A program made the translations under genes and the position numbers. A stretch of DNA of 64,000 bases from JAEUWI01 sp942492815 (GTDB lineage Bacteria; Hydrogenedentota; Hydrogenedentia; Hydrogenedentales; JAEUWI01). Below are positions 1-6,597 of the stretch, in pieces; the stretch's first letter is position 1; every line of letters begins with the position of its first letter. Under the pieces are notes generated by a model, which saw only the letters and a list, made by a program, of their open reading frames with translations, was not told where the DNA came from and ran no database searches. The stretch is from NCBI GenBank assembly GCA_942492815.1, contig OW818658.1, forward strand, positions 7,626,001 through 7,690,000. Reading direction: 5' to 3'.

Positions 1-125
1 TATGGCGAGTATACACTTACCGCTCTACACTCCATTCGGTTAGTATTAGCCGAGTCCTTGCGTTGTAAAATGGGGGCGACTTTTTCCAATCCTGGTGCAG
101 CCGCGCGCATTACGCGGCCTCCCCA

Positions 126-164
126 GAAAACAGGCAGGCCCGCGATTCTCGTAGATTCGCGGGC
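126..164 (-). terminator. Rho-independent terminator after the first small secreted gene
   Basis: An 8-bp GC-rich stem (GCCCGCGA at 138-145 with TCGCGGGC at 157-164) is followed on the minus strand by a T run at 126-129. It lies 22 bases past the stop codon of the gene at 186-560. Confidence 0.55.
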
Positions 165-185
165 ACTGCTTGTCGAAGCGCGTAG

Positions 186-560
186 TCAGTTGCTCGAATT
201 CTTGTGTTCCTTGCCGTTGAGGCCGTGGTCGTGTTTCACGCCATCGGCGGGCGATGCAACCTCGGCGACCGCCCAGTTCGAGGGGCCGACTTCGCGTATC
301 GCGCGAAGTGTCCGGCCATGGCGCTCGTACTTGCCCAAGTCGCCCTTGTCGATGATTGGGCGGGTGCCGATCCGGACAGATGCCATGACGGCATTGGAAT
401 CACTACGGGGCGATGCTGTAAGCACAGGCTTCACGAAGCGGCCCTGGCGGACGTATTTTCCGAGCTCGCCCTTGTCGATGGTGGTTTCGGCGAAGGCCGT
501 GGTTCCCAGCGTTGCGATGGCGAGGGCACCCGCAATGGTGAGTATCAGCGACTTTTTCAT
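186..560 (-). CDS. Small secreted protein with two DKGxLGKY repeats (paralogue A)
   Basis: A 124-residue protein of unknown function. Residues 1-24 form a clear Sec signal peptide (MKKSLIL, hydrophobic core, AFA cleavage motif). The mature part contains IDKGELGKY with a following RFVKPVLT, then a second copy, IDKGDLGKY, so it is an internal duplication of about 45 residues. The ATG at 560 is chosen because an AGGAGAA ribosome site precedes it and the signal peptide begins there; the frame stays open further upstream. It is the last of three paralogues on this strand (see 677-1048 and 2487-2852) and is followed by a terminator. I recognise no characterised family. The neighbouring copper genes suggest a metal or envelope-stress role, which is inference only. 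Confidence 0.8.
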   Translation of the reverse strand: MKKSLILTIAGALAIATLGTTAFAETTIDKGELGKYVRQGRFVKPVLTASPRSDSNAVMASVRIGTRPIIDKGDLGKYERHGRTLRAIREVGPSNWAVAEVASPADGVKHDHGLNGKEHKNSSN

Positions 561-599
561 GGCTATTCTCCTTGTGCCCCTATCGGGCGTTGCGGGCGG

Positions 600-612
600 G
601 CTGCCGGGCAGC
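600..612 (-). promoter_or_regulatory. Leader hairpin of paralogue A
   Basis: GCTGCC-G-GGCAGC, 40 bases upstream of the ATG at 560, matches in position the hairpins at 1090-1101 and 2894-2907 in the two sister leaders, but has different bases that still pair. A second short stem (GCCC at 576-579 with GGGC at 585-588) sits next to the ribosome site, as in the sister genes. Confidence 0.45.
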
Positions 613-676
613 TTTTCACCCAATTTGATTGTCATTCAATAGTACTCACGGGTATTGTTGGATACGGAAACCATTG

Positions 677-1048
677 CTAGTACGCCCGCTTTCGACCGAT
701 GTTCGTGTATGCTTTTCCATTGAGCCTGTGAGCGTTCTTCACACCGGTGTCGGGAGCCACACGGCCATTCGACCAACCTTGATGACCAACTTCAAGCACG
801 GGCTTAAGGAGGGGGCCCTTGCGTTCGTATTTGCCGAGGTCGCCCTTGTCGACGGTTGCCTTGCCAACGCGGTGCACGGTGGGCGCTTCAGTTCGAGGTG
901 ATGGCGTGAGGACCGGCTTCACAAAGCGGCCTTGACGAATATATTTTCCGAGCTCGCCCTTATCGATGGTGTTTTCGGCAAAGACCGTGCTTCCGAGGGT
1001 TGCGATGGCGAGGGCACCCGCGATGGTGAGTATCAGAGACTTTTTCAT
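677..1048 (-). CDS. Small secreted protein with two DKGxLGKY repeats (paralogue B)
   Basis: A 123-residue paralogue of 186-560 with a nearly identical signal peptide (MKKSLILTIAG, cleavage after VFA). The mature part again has two repeats, IDKGELGKY and VDKGDLGKY, each followed by a K-PVL motif. The C-terminus (LNGKAYTNIG) matches paralogue C. The ATG at 1048 has an AAGGAGAA ribosome site. A leader of about 185 bases upstream is shared with paralogue C, including a sigma-54-like promoter, so B is probably the lead gene of a short B-A unit. No characterised family is recognised; no cysteines occur in the mature part, so any metal binding would rest on His, Asp and Glu. That role is speculation. 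Confidence 0.8.
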   Translation of the reverse strand: MKKSLILTIAGALAIATLGSTVFAENTIDKGELGKYIRQGRFVKPVLTPSPRTEAPTVHRVGKATVDKGDLGKYERKGPLLKPVLEVGHQGWSNGRVAPDTGVKNAHRLNGKAYTNIGRKRAY

Positions 1049-1235
1049 AGCTATTCTCCTTGTGCCCCTAGCGGGGCTCTATGGGTGCCCTGCACGTGCA
1101 GCCTGTGTCACCCGGTTTCAATTGTATGTTCTGCTTTGCCTCAGACCTTTGAGCTTTCCGCCCGAGCTAAGCGCACAGTTTCGGTCTGCTCCCGGCCTTG
1201 CGGCCCGTGCCTTTGTGTAAGCACCTCCCGTGCCA
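1049..1235 (-). repeat. Conserved leader, copy 1 (structured 5' UTR)
   Basis: This block is closely similar to 2853-3038; both lie directly upstream of paralogous secreted-protein genes. Read on the minus strand it holds, in order: a sigma-54-like promoter; a GGCC-GCAA-GGCC hairpin with a GNRA loop; a longer conserved segment; a GGGTG...CACCC stem enclosing the palindrome CTGCACGTGCAG (1090-1101); and GCCCC-GCTA-GGGGC (1064-1077) just before the ribosome site. The CTGCACGTGCAG stem differs in bases but not in pairing from the other two leaders, which favours a selected RNA structure. Confidence 0.6.
1221..1235 (-). promoter_or_regulatory. Sigma-54-like promoter for paralogue B
   Basis: On the minus strand TGGCACGGGAGGTGC matches the -24/-12 consensus TGGCAC-N5-TTGC with invariant GG and GC at the right spacing; only the first T of TTGC differs. 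The equivalent position upstream of paralogue C also matches (3024-3038). Confidence 0.5.
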
Positions 1236-1360
1236 CTTTTAAAGCGCAAATACTCCAGTAAATCCACCGCTTCTGGCGCGATACCCGGCATAGAGCGGTC
1301 AGAGTCTGACCAGTAGCGTGGTCAGCAGCTGGCACTACCGCATACAGGATGACCCGAACG

Positions 1361-1415
1361 AAAAAAACCGGGCGGCACGCTAACTCCACGATGTGAGGAG
1401 TTGGCGTCCGCCCGG
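1361..1415 (-). terminator. Strong terminator of the DUF305 unit
   Basis: CCGGGCGG (1368-1375) pairs with CCGCCCGG (1408-1415), with inner pairing of AACTCC with GGAGTT. On the minus strand the stem is followed by seven T (1361-1367). It lies about 25 bases past the stop of 1440-1820. Confidence 0.8.
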
Positions 1416-1439
1416 AACTGGGTGGGTCAACGTGACCGA

Positions 1440-1820
1440 TCAGCTTTTTCCTTTGGCACCGGGCGCGGCGACATCCCGAGCCGATACGCTCGAAGTGGCG
1501 GCAATCTCGCCATCTTCAATGCAGCACTTGACCTGTACAGCTTTTTCGCAATGCGCGGCGCATGCCGCCGCCATATCCTCGGACATATCCGCAGGCATGG
1601 CGACTTCCTTGCCTTTGAGATCGGGAAGATCCGTCCCGTCTTCAGCCTTCGCGCTTTCCACCCGAAGGACATAGCCCTTCCCGTCCGCGCTCTTGTGCAT
1701 CGTTCCGTCGAGAACTGCCTTGGTATGGGGTGAAGGACCGGCAAATGCCGCGCCAGATGCCACCATCACCAGAACGGCCACGGCCGCTATGACGTATTGA
1801 AATTGGGTAGTGCGGTTCAT
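1440..1820 (-). CDS. Small exported Cys-containing protein
   Basis: 126 residues with an N-terminal signal peptide or anchor (hydrophobic residues about 10-27, ending GAAFAGP). The mature region has several cysteines (ACAAHCEK, KCCIEDG) and an acidic, Met-containing middle, consistent with metal binding in the periplasm, though I do not recognise a family. A good ribosome site (TCAGGAG) precedes the ATG. It lies 90 bases downstream of the DUF305 gene on the same strand and ends at a strong terminator, so the two are probably one transcription unit. Confidence 0.75.
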   Translation of the reverse strand: MNRTTQFQYVIAAVAVLVMVASGAAFAGPSPHTKAVLDGTMHKSADGKGYVLRVESAKAEDGTDLPDLKGKEVAMPADMSEDMAAACAAHCEKAVQVKCCIEDGEIAATSSVSARDVAAPGAKGKS

Positions 1821-1910
1821 AATTCAAATCTCCTGATTTCTTGTTGTTTTTCCTGCATCTATTGACTACTGTTGCCAAATCAAGAACGGTCTGGCATCCA
1901 GGTCAGTTCA

Positions 1911-2165
1911 TTACCAGCCTTCTCGCCACTGCTTGAGCTGTTCGATCTCCTTCTGCTGCGAAGTTATGATGTCCTCCGCCAGCTTCTTCAATTCCGGGTG
2001 CTTCGCCTGGGCAAGGGCTTCTTTCGCCATGGCTATGGCGCCCTCGTGATGGGGAATCATGAGGTCAATGAAATGAACGTCGAAGGAGGGATCGGGCTCC
2101 CTCAACATTTGGGCCATGTGCTCGTTCATCTCCCGCATCTGCTTTGCCATCGTTTCCGTTGACAT
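1911..2165 (-). CDS. DUF305 (CopM-like) family protein, probable lipoprotein with a damaged start
   Basis: The 84 residues read from the ATG at 2165 are a DUF305 domain: HFIDLMIPHHEGAI carries the family's His-His-Glu signature and the C-terminus is amphipathic helix. Members such as cyanobacterial CopM bind copper in the periplasm. The same frame continues upstream without a stop to 2258 and there encodes a lipoprotein leader (basic KRIAAS, hydrophobic stretch, LFAC lipobox). No ATG, GTG or TTG opens it; the expected start position reads AGG (2253-2255), eight bases after a GGAG. So either the start codon was lost by a point change, or a base is wrong, or a rare start is used. Full length with the leader would be 1911-2255. 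Confidence 0.7.
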   Translation of the reverse strand: MSTETMAKQMREMNEHMAQMLREPDPSFDVHFIDLMIPHHEGAIAMAKEALAQAKHPELKKLAEDIITSQQKEIEQLKQWREGW

Positions 2166-2274
2166 CGATGTTTCGGATGACCCGACGCCACATGCGAACA
2201 GGGAAATGGCACCCAGTCCGGTAATTAATACGCATGACGCTGCTATTCGTTTCCTCGGTTAAACTCCAAAGTTA

Positions 2275-2319
2275 GGTACATGCAGTACCCTAGAAATTTA
2301 TTACTGTGATTACATCACA
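2275..2319. promoter_or_regulatory. Two palindromes in the DUF305 upstream region
   Basis: GGTAC-ATGCA-GTACC at 2275-2289 and the dyad TGTGATTACATCACA at 2305-2319 lie just upstream of the DUF305 gene. The second resembles half-sites of CRP/FNR-family regulators but with a 5-base rather than 6-base spacer. Both are plausible operators; the regulator is unknown. Confidence 0.35.
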
Positions 2320-2486
2320 ATGCCGACAATATCAGATAATCTCCAGGTAAAGATCTGGCAATGCTCTTTCTCCGGCACCACCAAAAAAAAATCCCATCAA
2401 ACCGTGATGCGACGCCCGCAATTGAGGGCAACGCCCGCGGCTCATGACAGGCTCGCAGGCGTACTGCCCATGCAAGTTAGTTAGCT

Positions 2487-2852
2487 CTACCTCGTTTGCC
2501 CGATGTTCTTGTGCTCTTTTCCATTGAGCCCATGTTCGTGCGTTACCGTACTGACGGGAGTGGACGCATCTGCCGACCAACCCTGGTGACCGACTTCGAG
2601 TACGGGCTTCAGGAATTGGCCCTTGCGCTCGTACTTGCCGAGGTCGCCCTTGTCTATGACCGCACTGGTCTGAGCCCGGGAGCTGACCGATTCATTTCGG
2701 GGCGACGATGTGAGGACCGGCTTCACGAAGCGGCCCTGGCGTTCATATTTTCCGAGTTCGCCTTTGTCGATGGTGGTTTCGGCGAAGGCCGTGGTTCCCA
2801 GCGTTGCGATGGCGAGGGCACCCGCGATGGTGAGTATCAGAGACTTTTTCAT
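2487..2852 (-). CDS. Small secreted protein with two DKGxLGKY repeats (paralogue C)
   Basis: 121 residues, closely similar to paralogues A and B. The signal peptide (MKKSLIL to AFA) is identical to that of A; the mature part has IDKGELGKYERQG and IDKGDLGKYERKG followed by PVLEVGHQGW. The ATG at 2852 is preceded by AAGGAGAA. Its upstream block (2853-3038) matches the leader of paralogue B, so gene and leader were duplicated together. The DUF305 unit now separates C from the A/B pair. No known family. Confidence 0.8.
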   Translation of the reverse strand: MKKSLILTIAGALAIATLGTTAFAETTIDKGELGKYERQGRFVKPVLTSSPRNESVSSRAQTSAVIDKGDLGKYERKGQFLKPVLEVGHQGWSADASTPVSTVTHEHGLNGKEHKNIGQTR

Positions 2853-3038
2853 GGCTATTCTCCTTGGTGCCCCTGACGGGGCGCTATGGGTGCGCTGCAA
2901 TTGCAGCCCGTCACCCGGTTTCAATTGGTTGTTCTGAGTTGCTTTGTGCTTTTGACCTTTCCGCCCGAGCTAAGCGCCCGGTTTCGGTCTGCTCCCGGCC
3001 TTGCGGCCCTTGCCTTCGTTAAAGCATCATCCGTGCCA
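2853..3038 (-). repeat. Conserved leader, copy 2 (structured 5' UTR)
   Basis: Second copy of the block at 1049-1235. It preserves the GNRA-capped GGCC hairpin, the GGGTG/CACCC stem and the GCCCC/GGGGC hairpin (2869-2882) before the ribosome site. The palindrome here is GCTGCAATTGCAGC (2894-2907) instead of CTGCACGTGCAG, so both arms changed together. Its 5' edge coincides with a sigma-54-like promoter. Confidence 0.6.
3024..3038 (-). promoter_or_regulatory. Sigma-54-like promoter for paralogue C
   Basis: On the minus strand TGGCACGGATGATGC keeps the -24 GG and -12 GC with correct spacing and is followed by TTT. It sits at the same place in the duplicated leader as 1221-1235. Confidence 0.5.
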
Positions 3039-3392
3039 GAGTTCCAATGCGTCTGAACGGTAGGAAAAGGGCCATTTTGGCTGCGGCTTGTCCCGCCACC
3101 TGGTCAGGTCCTGAGCACTGGCGGTGGTCAGGATCTGAATTCTGGGGCGTGGTTGCGCGGCCGGGGAAGTGTATTGGTTTCCGGTTAGTGCTTCCCAGCA
3201 TCGCAGTTACACGCGTGCTCTATGATGGGCGCTCCGGGCGCGAGAACGGTGAGCACACCGCGATTTGTTTGCCGAGCCTTTACCGCGACAGTGCTAGAAA
3301 CAGAAATTAGGCGAGTACTATGATTAAAAGAAGGACAGAACTAGTCTGTGAGATTTGGTCCTATCCTTCTCAACAAATAGAGGAAAAAGACC
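3039..3392. other. Intergenic region before the copper-storage gene
   Basis: No convincing gene. The last part holds a short dyad (ACAGA at 3335-3339, TCTGT at 3345-3349) and an AGAGGAAAAAG ribosome site for the gene at 3393. The promoter probably lies here, but I cannot assign boxes with confidence. Confidence 0.4.
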
Positions 3393-3731
3393 ATGTCCAA
3401 TCAGAAGAATCAGTCGTGTATCGAAGCGTGTGTAAGGTGTGCTCAGGAGTGCGAACACTGCGGCGACGCGTGTCTCGGGGAGAAAAGCGTCGCGGAGCTG
3501 GCACATTGCATCCGCCTGGATCGCGATTGCGCCCAAGCTTGCTGGACAGCCGCAGCCTACATGAGCCGTGGCTCCGAGTTCATCAGCGGCGCCTGCGAAC
3601 TGTGTGCCGAGGTTTGCGACGCCTGCGCTGAAGAGTGCATGAAGCATCAGCATGATCATTGCAAGCGCTGCGCCGAAGCATGCCGACGTTGCGCGGACGA
3701 ATGCCGCAAGATGGCCGGTGCCGCCGTCTAA
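3393..3731 (+). CDS. Four-helix-bundle copper-binding protein (Csp/DUF326 family)
   Basis: A 112-residue protein with cysteines spaced along predicted helices (CIEACVRC, CEHCGDAC, CELCAEVCDAC, CKRCAEACRRC), the hallmark of Csp copper-storage proteins, whose four-helix bundle is lined with Cys that bind many Cu(I) ions. There is no signal peptide, so it is more like the cytosolic Csp3 group than exported Csp1. The ATG has an AGAGGAAAAAG ribosome site. It opens the right-facing copper locus, and its likely role is to buffer cytosolic copper. Confidence 0.9.
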   Translation: MSNQKNQSCIEACVRCAQECEHCGDACLGEKSVAELAHCIRLDRDCAQACWTAAAYMSRGSEFISGACELCAEVCDACAEECMKHQHDHCKRCAEACRRCADECRKMAGAAV

Positions 3732-3869
3732 GCTGTCTTGGAAAACGATGGTCCGGGCGGAACACCGTCGCCTCATAAATGGGACGACTTGCCGCCCGGG
3801 CCGCGTTGTCGGTGACTAAAGGCGGCGAAAAATAGACTCTCGATAACTAACCAAGAAAGTAGCGTCAAC

Positions 3870-4055
3870 ATGACAGAACTGAAATCCGTGACCAAAGATC
3901 CCATTTGCGGAATGACGGTTGACGAAGCCACGGCTATCCAAGGCGAACGCGATGGAAAGACATCCTACTTTTGCAGCATTCGCTGTCAGCAACTATTTCT
4001 GTCAGCACCCGCCGATGCGAAGCCGGAGGGCAAGTCGGGATGCTGCTGTGGGTAG
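3870..4055 (+). CDS. YHS-domain metal-binding protein
   Basis: 61 residues. KDPICGMTVD followed by YFCSIRCQQLF is the YHS signature, a small metal-binding module related to TRASH domains and often found next to or fused with copper ATPases. The C-terminus adds a CCCG cluster. It has no signal peptide, so it is probably a cytosolic metal carrier or sensor. The context (Csp upstream, Met-rich proteins downstream) points to copper. Confidence 0.85.
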   Translation: MTELKSVTKDPICGMTVDEATAIQGERDGKTSYFCSIRCQQLFLSAPADAKPEGKSGCCCG

Positions 4056-4124
4056 CCACAGCAACTTTGACCGACGAGCGTCCGGGGGTAGTCCGGGCGC
4101 AGCGCAGCTAAAGGAAGATTATTT

Positions 4125-4250
4125 ATGATGAACCAAAATGGCGGGTGGATGGGAGACGGTACGGGCGGAGGCATGTGGATTCTGGTGGTTATCGGCGTTC
4201 TGGTGGTGGTCCTATTGGCCTTTGTGATTGGCAAGCTGTCAAATAAGTAA
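4125..4250 (+). CDS. 41-residue single-pass membrane protein
   Basis: A very short ORF starting ATGATG after an AAAGGAAG ribosome site. It reads a Gly- and Met-containing N-terminus (GGWMGDG), one hydrophobic segment of about 20 residues (WILVVIGVLVVVLLAFVIG) and a basic tail (KLSNK). Short membrane proteins of this type are common in heavy-metal operons. No function can be assigned. Confidence 0.55.
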   Translation: MMNQNGGWMGDGTGGGMWILVVIGVLVVVLLAFVIGKLSNK

Positions 4251-4384
4251 CTTCACTCCGAATACGTAGTACACGCATCGACAACCTACAACGATCAAAC
4301 AAAGGGAGTCTCCCTATTCGCACGCTTGAGTACCCACTTTCGTGATTCGACGACAAACCCAGAATAAAAGGATGACGACATACC

Positions 4385-4960
4385 ATGAAAACCCAAAGAC
4401 CTTCAATCAAATTGCTCATCTCGGCATTGGCTGTTCTCTTGACGGCTGCGACCTGGTTGTCGGGTCCCGCAGCCATAGCGCAGGGCGCCAAGACCAAGCA
4501 GGATACAAATGCTCCTGCGAAAGCCGCTGCCGATGATTCAACGGGGCCGGCCAAGAATGCGGAGCCGCCGATGGCGGACATGACGCACATGAACCACATC
4601 ACAACACAGGCCCAGGCGGAAGCGCTGAAGCCGGGCGATTCCATGTCCATGACGTGCAGCAAATGCAAAGACGTGATGGTTCAGAAAGTAACCACCGACA
4701 ACGCACACGTCAAAATGATGACCGTGGGTGAAAAGGTCACCTGCGGTGCCTGCGATGGTACCGTCGAGGTCGTCGCCACGGGCAAAGGCGAAGGCAAGAA
4801 CGCCGAAGTGAAGCATGTCTGCTCGAAGTGCGGTGATGACGCCATGTTCTGTGCCGCAACTACGCCCGGAAGTGGATCCATGAAAGACATGAAGGACATG
4901 GATAAAGCGGCCAAGCCGAAGTTGAGTGAAGAAGAAATGAAGAAGATGAAGAAGAAGTAG
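4385..4960 (+). CDS. Exported protein with paired Cys-X2-Cys motifs
   Basis: 191 residues with a signal peptide (to about residue 32, AIAQG). The mature region has a Met/His-rich stretch (MADMTHMNHI), then CSKC, CGAC and CSKCG motifs resembling a zinc-ribbon or rubredoxin-like knuckle. The C-terminus is rich in Lys, Met and Asp (MKDMKDMD, then KKMKKK). Likely a periplasmic metal-binding protein; the family is not recognised. The stop is followed by three more in-frame TAG codons in a short AGT repeat. Confidence 0.75.
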   Translation: MKTQRPSIKLLISALAVLLTAATWLSGPAAIAQGAKTKQDTNAPAKAAADDSTGPAKNAEPPMADMTHMNHITTQAQAEALKPGDSMSMTCSKCKDVMVQKVTTDNAHVKMMTVGEKVTCGACDGTVEVVATGKGEGKNAEVKHVCSKCGDDAMFCAATTPGSGSMKDMKDMDKAAKPKLSEEEMKKMKKK

Positions 4961-5098
4961 TAGTAGTAGTAGCAAGATCGCGTTGACCGGGGCTGGTGTG
5001 AGCGGGGCGGTTACGACTGCCACACCGGCCCCGCGCCAGACCACTCCTTGCATCAAGGCTCGAAACACAACGGAGAAGAACCCTCGGGAGAATGAAAC

Positions 5099-6274
5099 AT
5101 GAAACTCCGATTTCCAAATATCACAATCTGTCTCATCGGTGCTGGCCTGCTGGCCATGACGGCCTTCGTAAGCGCCGGACAGGACACCGTTGCGGCCCAA
5201 CCGCCGGTCGATCCGGCACACGCGGCCCATGTCGCCGCTGCCGCACAGGCGAACGCGCCCGCCGCTGCGGACACAGGCAATACCGATCTCGCTCAGCAGC
5301 TTTCACAATTGCAGGCAAAGGTCGCGCAACTCGAAGCGGTGCTTGCAAAAAGTGCGCCTTCGATAGCCGCAGATCCTGCGGGCACTGCCATGTTGACAAT
5401 GCCTGCCCCGGCTACGCCAGCGGCCCAAGCGAGTGCTGCCATGCCGGTAATGCCTGGGGCAACTGTGTCCGCGCCTCCCGCGATGAACATGGGGATGGGT
5501 AAAATGAAACCCGGCGACAGCATGCCGGTAATGAGTCCAGGCGCAACACCGGCTCCGCCGATGGCGGGGATGAGCGGTGCCGCCGCACCCTCGGGCGGGG
5601 GGATGATGGGGATGATGGATAAGATGATGGGGATGATGGACAAAATGATGGGCATGGGCGGCGGCGCAATGGCCGCTGCCGCACCTATGGCCAGCGGAGG
5701 CATGGGCATGATGGACGACGACATGATGGAAATGCCCCCAATGGGCGGCGGCGCAATGCCTGCTGCCGCACCTATGGCCGGCGGTGGCATGGGCATGATG
5801 GACATGGACATGATGGGCATGGGCGGTAGCGCCAGTGCCATGCCCCAGTCTGCGATGCCAGGCTTCCCCGGCGCGTCGCACCTTTACCATATCGGCGCGA
5901 CCGGCTTCTTCCTCGATCACCCGCAACACATCGCGCTTACGACCGAGCAGCAGGCCGCATTGAATCAGGCGAAAGAACAAGCGGCACTCGCGAAGAGCAC
6001 CACGGATCGCGCGATTGAACAAGCCGAGCAGGAATTGTGGACGCTTACGGCAGCCGATCAGCCAGACGCCGCGCAAATCAAGGCGAAGCTCACTGAAATT
6101 GGCAAGCTAACCGCAGGAAAGCGCCTCGCTTTCATTCGTGCTGTGGGCGACGCAAGCATGCTTCTCACGGACGAGCAACGCCAAATTCTCACGGGTTTCG
6201 CGCCGCCCGCTCCTGCCATTCCTGCGATAGCTCCCGCTGCGGCTCCAATGGCTGGTGGCATGAGCGACATGTAA
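5099..6274 (+). CDS. Met-rich periplasmic protein with a Spy/CpxP-like C-terminus
   Basis: 391 residues. It has a signal peptide (to about residue 26), a short heptad-like segment (LSQLQAKVAQLEAVL), then about 150 residues dominated by Met, Gly, Ala and Pro with MMGMMDKMM-type repeats. Methionine runs of this kind bind Cu(I) in CopA, PcoA and CopB-type proteins. The C-terminal third (LTTEQQAALNQAKEQ ... LTDEQRQIL) has the LTxxQ helices of the Spy/CpxP/zinc-resistance group. Likely a copper-binding periplasmic chaperone or store. The internal repeats make its length liable to vary. Confidence 0.75.
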   Translation: MKLRFPNITICLIGAGLLAMTAFVSAGQDTVAAQPPVDPAHAAHVAAAAQANAPAAADTGNTDLAQQLSQLQAKVAQLEAVLAKSAPSIAADPAGTAMLTMPAPATPAAQASAAMPVMPGATVSAPPAMNMGMGKMKPGDSMPVMSPGATPAPPMAGMSGAAAPSGGGMMGMMDKMMGMMDKMMGMGGGAMAAAAPMASGGMGMMDDDMMEMPPMGGGAMPAAAPMAGGGMGMMDMDMMGMGGSASAMPQSAMPGFPGASHLYHIGATGFFLDHPQHIALTTEQQAALNQAKEQAALAKSTTDRAIEQAEQELWTLTAADQPDAAQIKAKLTEIGKLTAGKRLAFIRAVGDASMLLTDEQRQILTGFAPPAPAIPAIAPAAAPMAGGMSDM

Positions 6275-6300
6275 GGCGCAAAGCGAACGGAGATAGAAGC

Positions 6301-6597
6301 ATGAAACACTCCAATTCAGAACTTTCAGAATTCTCCTGCCACGCGCCCAAGGCGACGGCAGTTTTCGTCGCGGGGACTTTAAACAATTGGAAGCCGGACG
6401 TTTTACCAATGCACCCTCCGCTTCAGTCCGCCGATTGGTTCATCACATTGCCGCTCCCACCCGGCCACCACGAATTCAAAGTCATCGTGGATGGGCAATG
6501 GTGTTGCGAGCCAGGCTGCAAGGACGAATATCGAGGCTGTGCCAAATGCATTCCGAACGAATTTGGCACGATGAATCGCGTATTGGAAGTGAGGTGA
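6301..6597 (+). CDS. Small CBM48/AMPK-glycogen-binding-like protein
   Basis: 98 residues without a signal peptide. AVFVAGTLNNWKP, HEFKVIVDGQW and the final NRVLEVR match the E-set fold of the AMPK/isoamylase N-terminal carbohydrate-binding family. Four cysteines follow the DGQW strand (WCCEPGCKDEYRGCAKC), an unusual insertion for this fold that could bind a metal. The stop overlaps the GTG start of the reductase (GTGA), so the two are translationally coupled. A role in copper handling is inferred only from the Cys insertion and the operon. Confidence 0.75.
   Translation: MKHSNSELSEFSCHAPKATAVFVAGTLNNWKPDVLPMHPPLQSADWFITLPLPPGHHEFKVIVDGQWCCEPGCKDEYRGCAKCIPNEFGTMNRVLEVR

Noticed and set aside
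204..3310. Plus-strand ORFs opposite the secreted-protein paralogues
   Set aside because: They mirror the minus-strand genes, have no ribosome sites and no signal peptides, and the minus-strand frames have both.
5293..6076. Long minus-strand ORFs opposite the Met-rich gene
   Set aside because: They are low-complexity His/Ile/Pro translations of the Met/Gly/Ala repeats.
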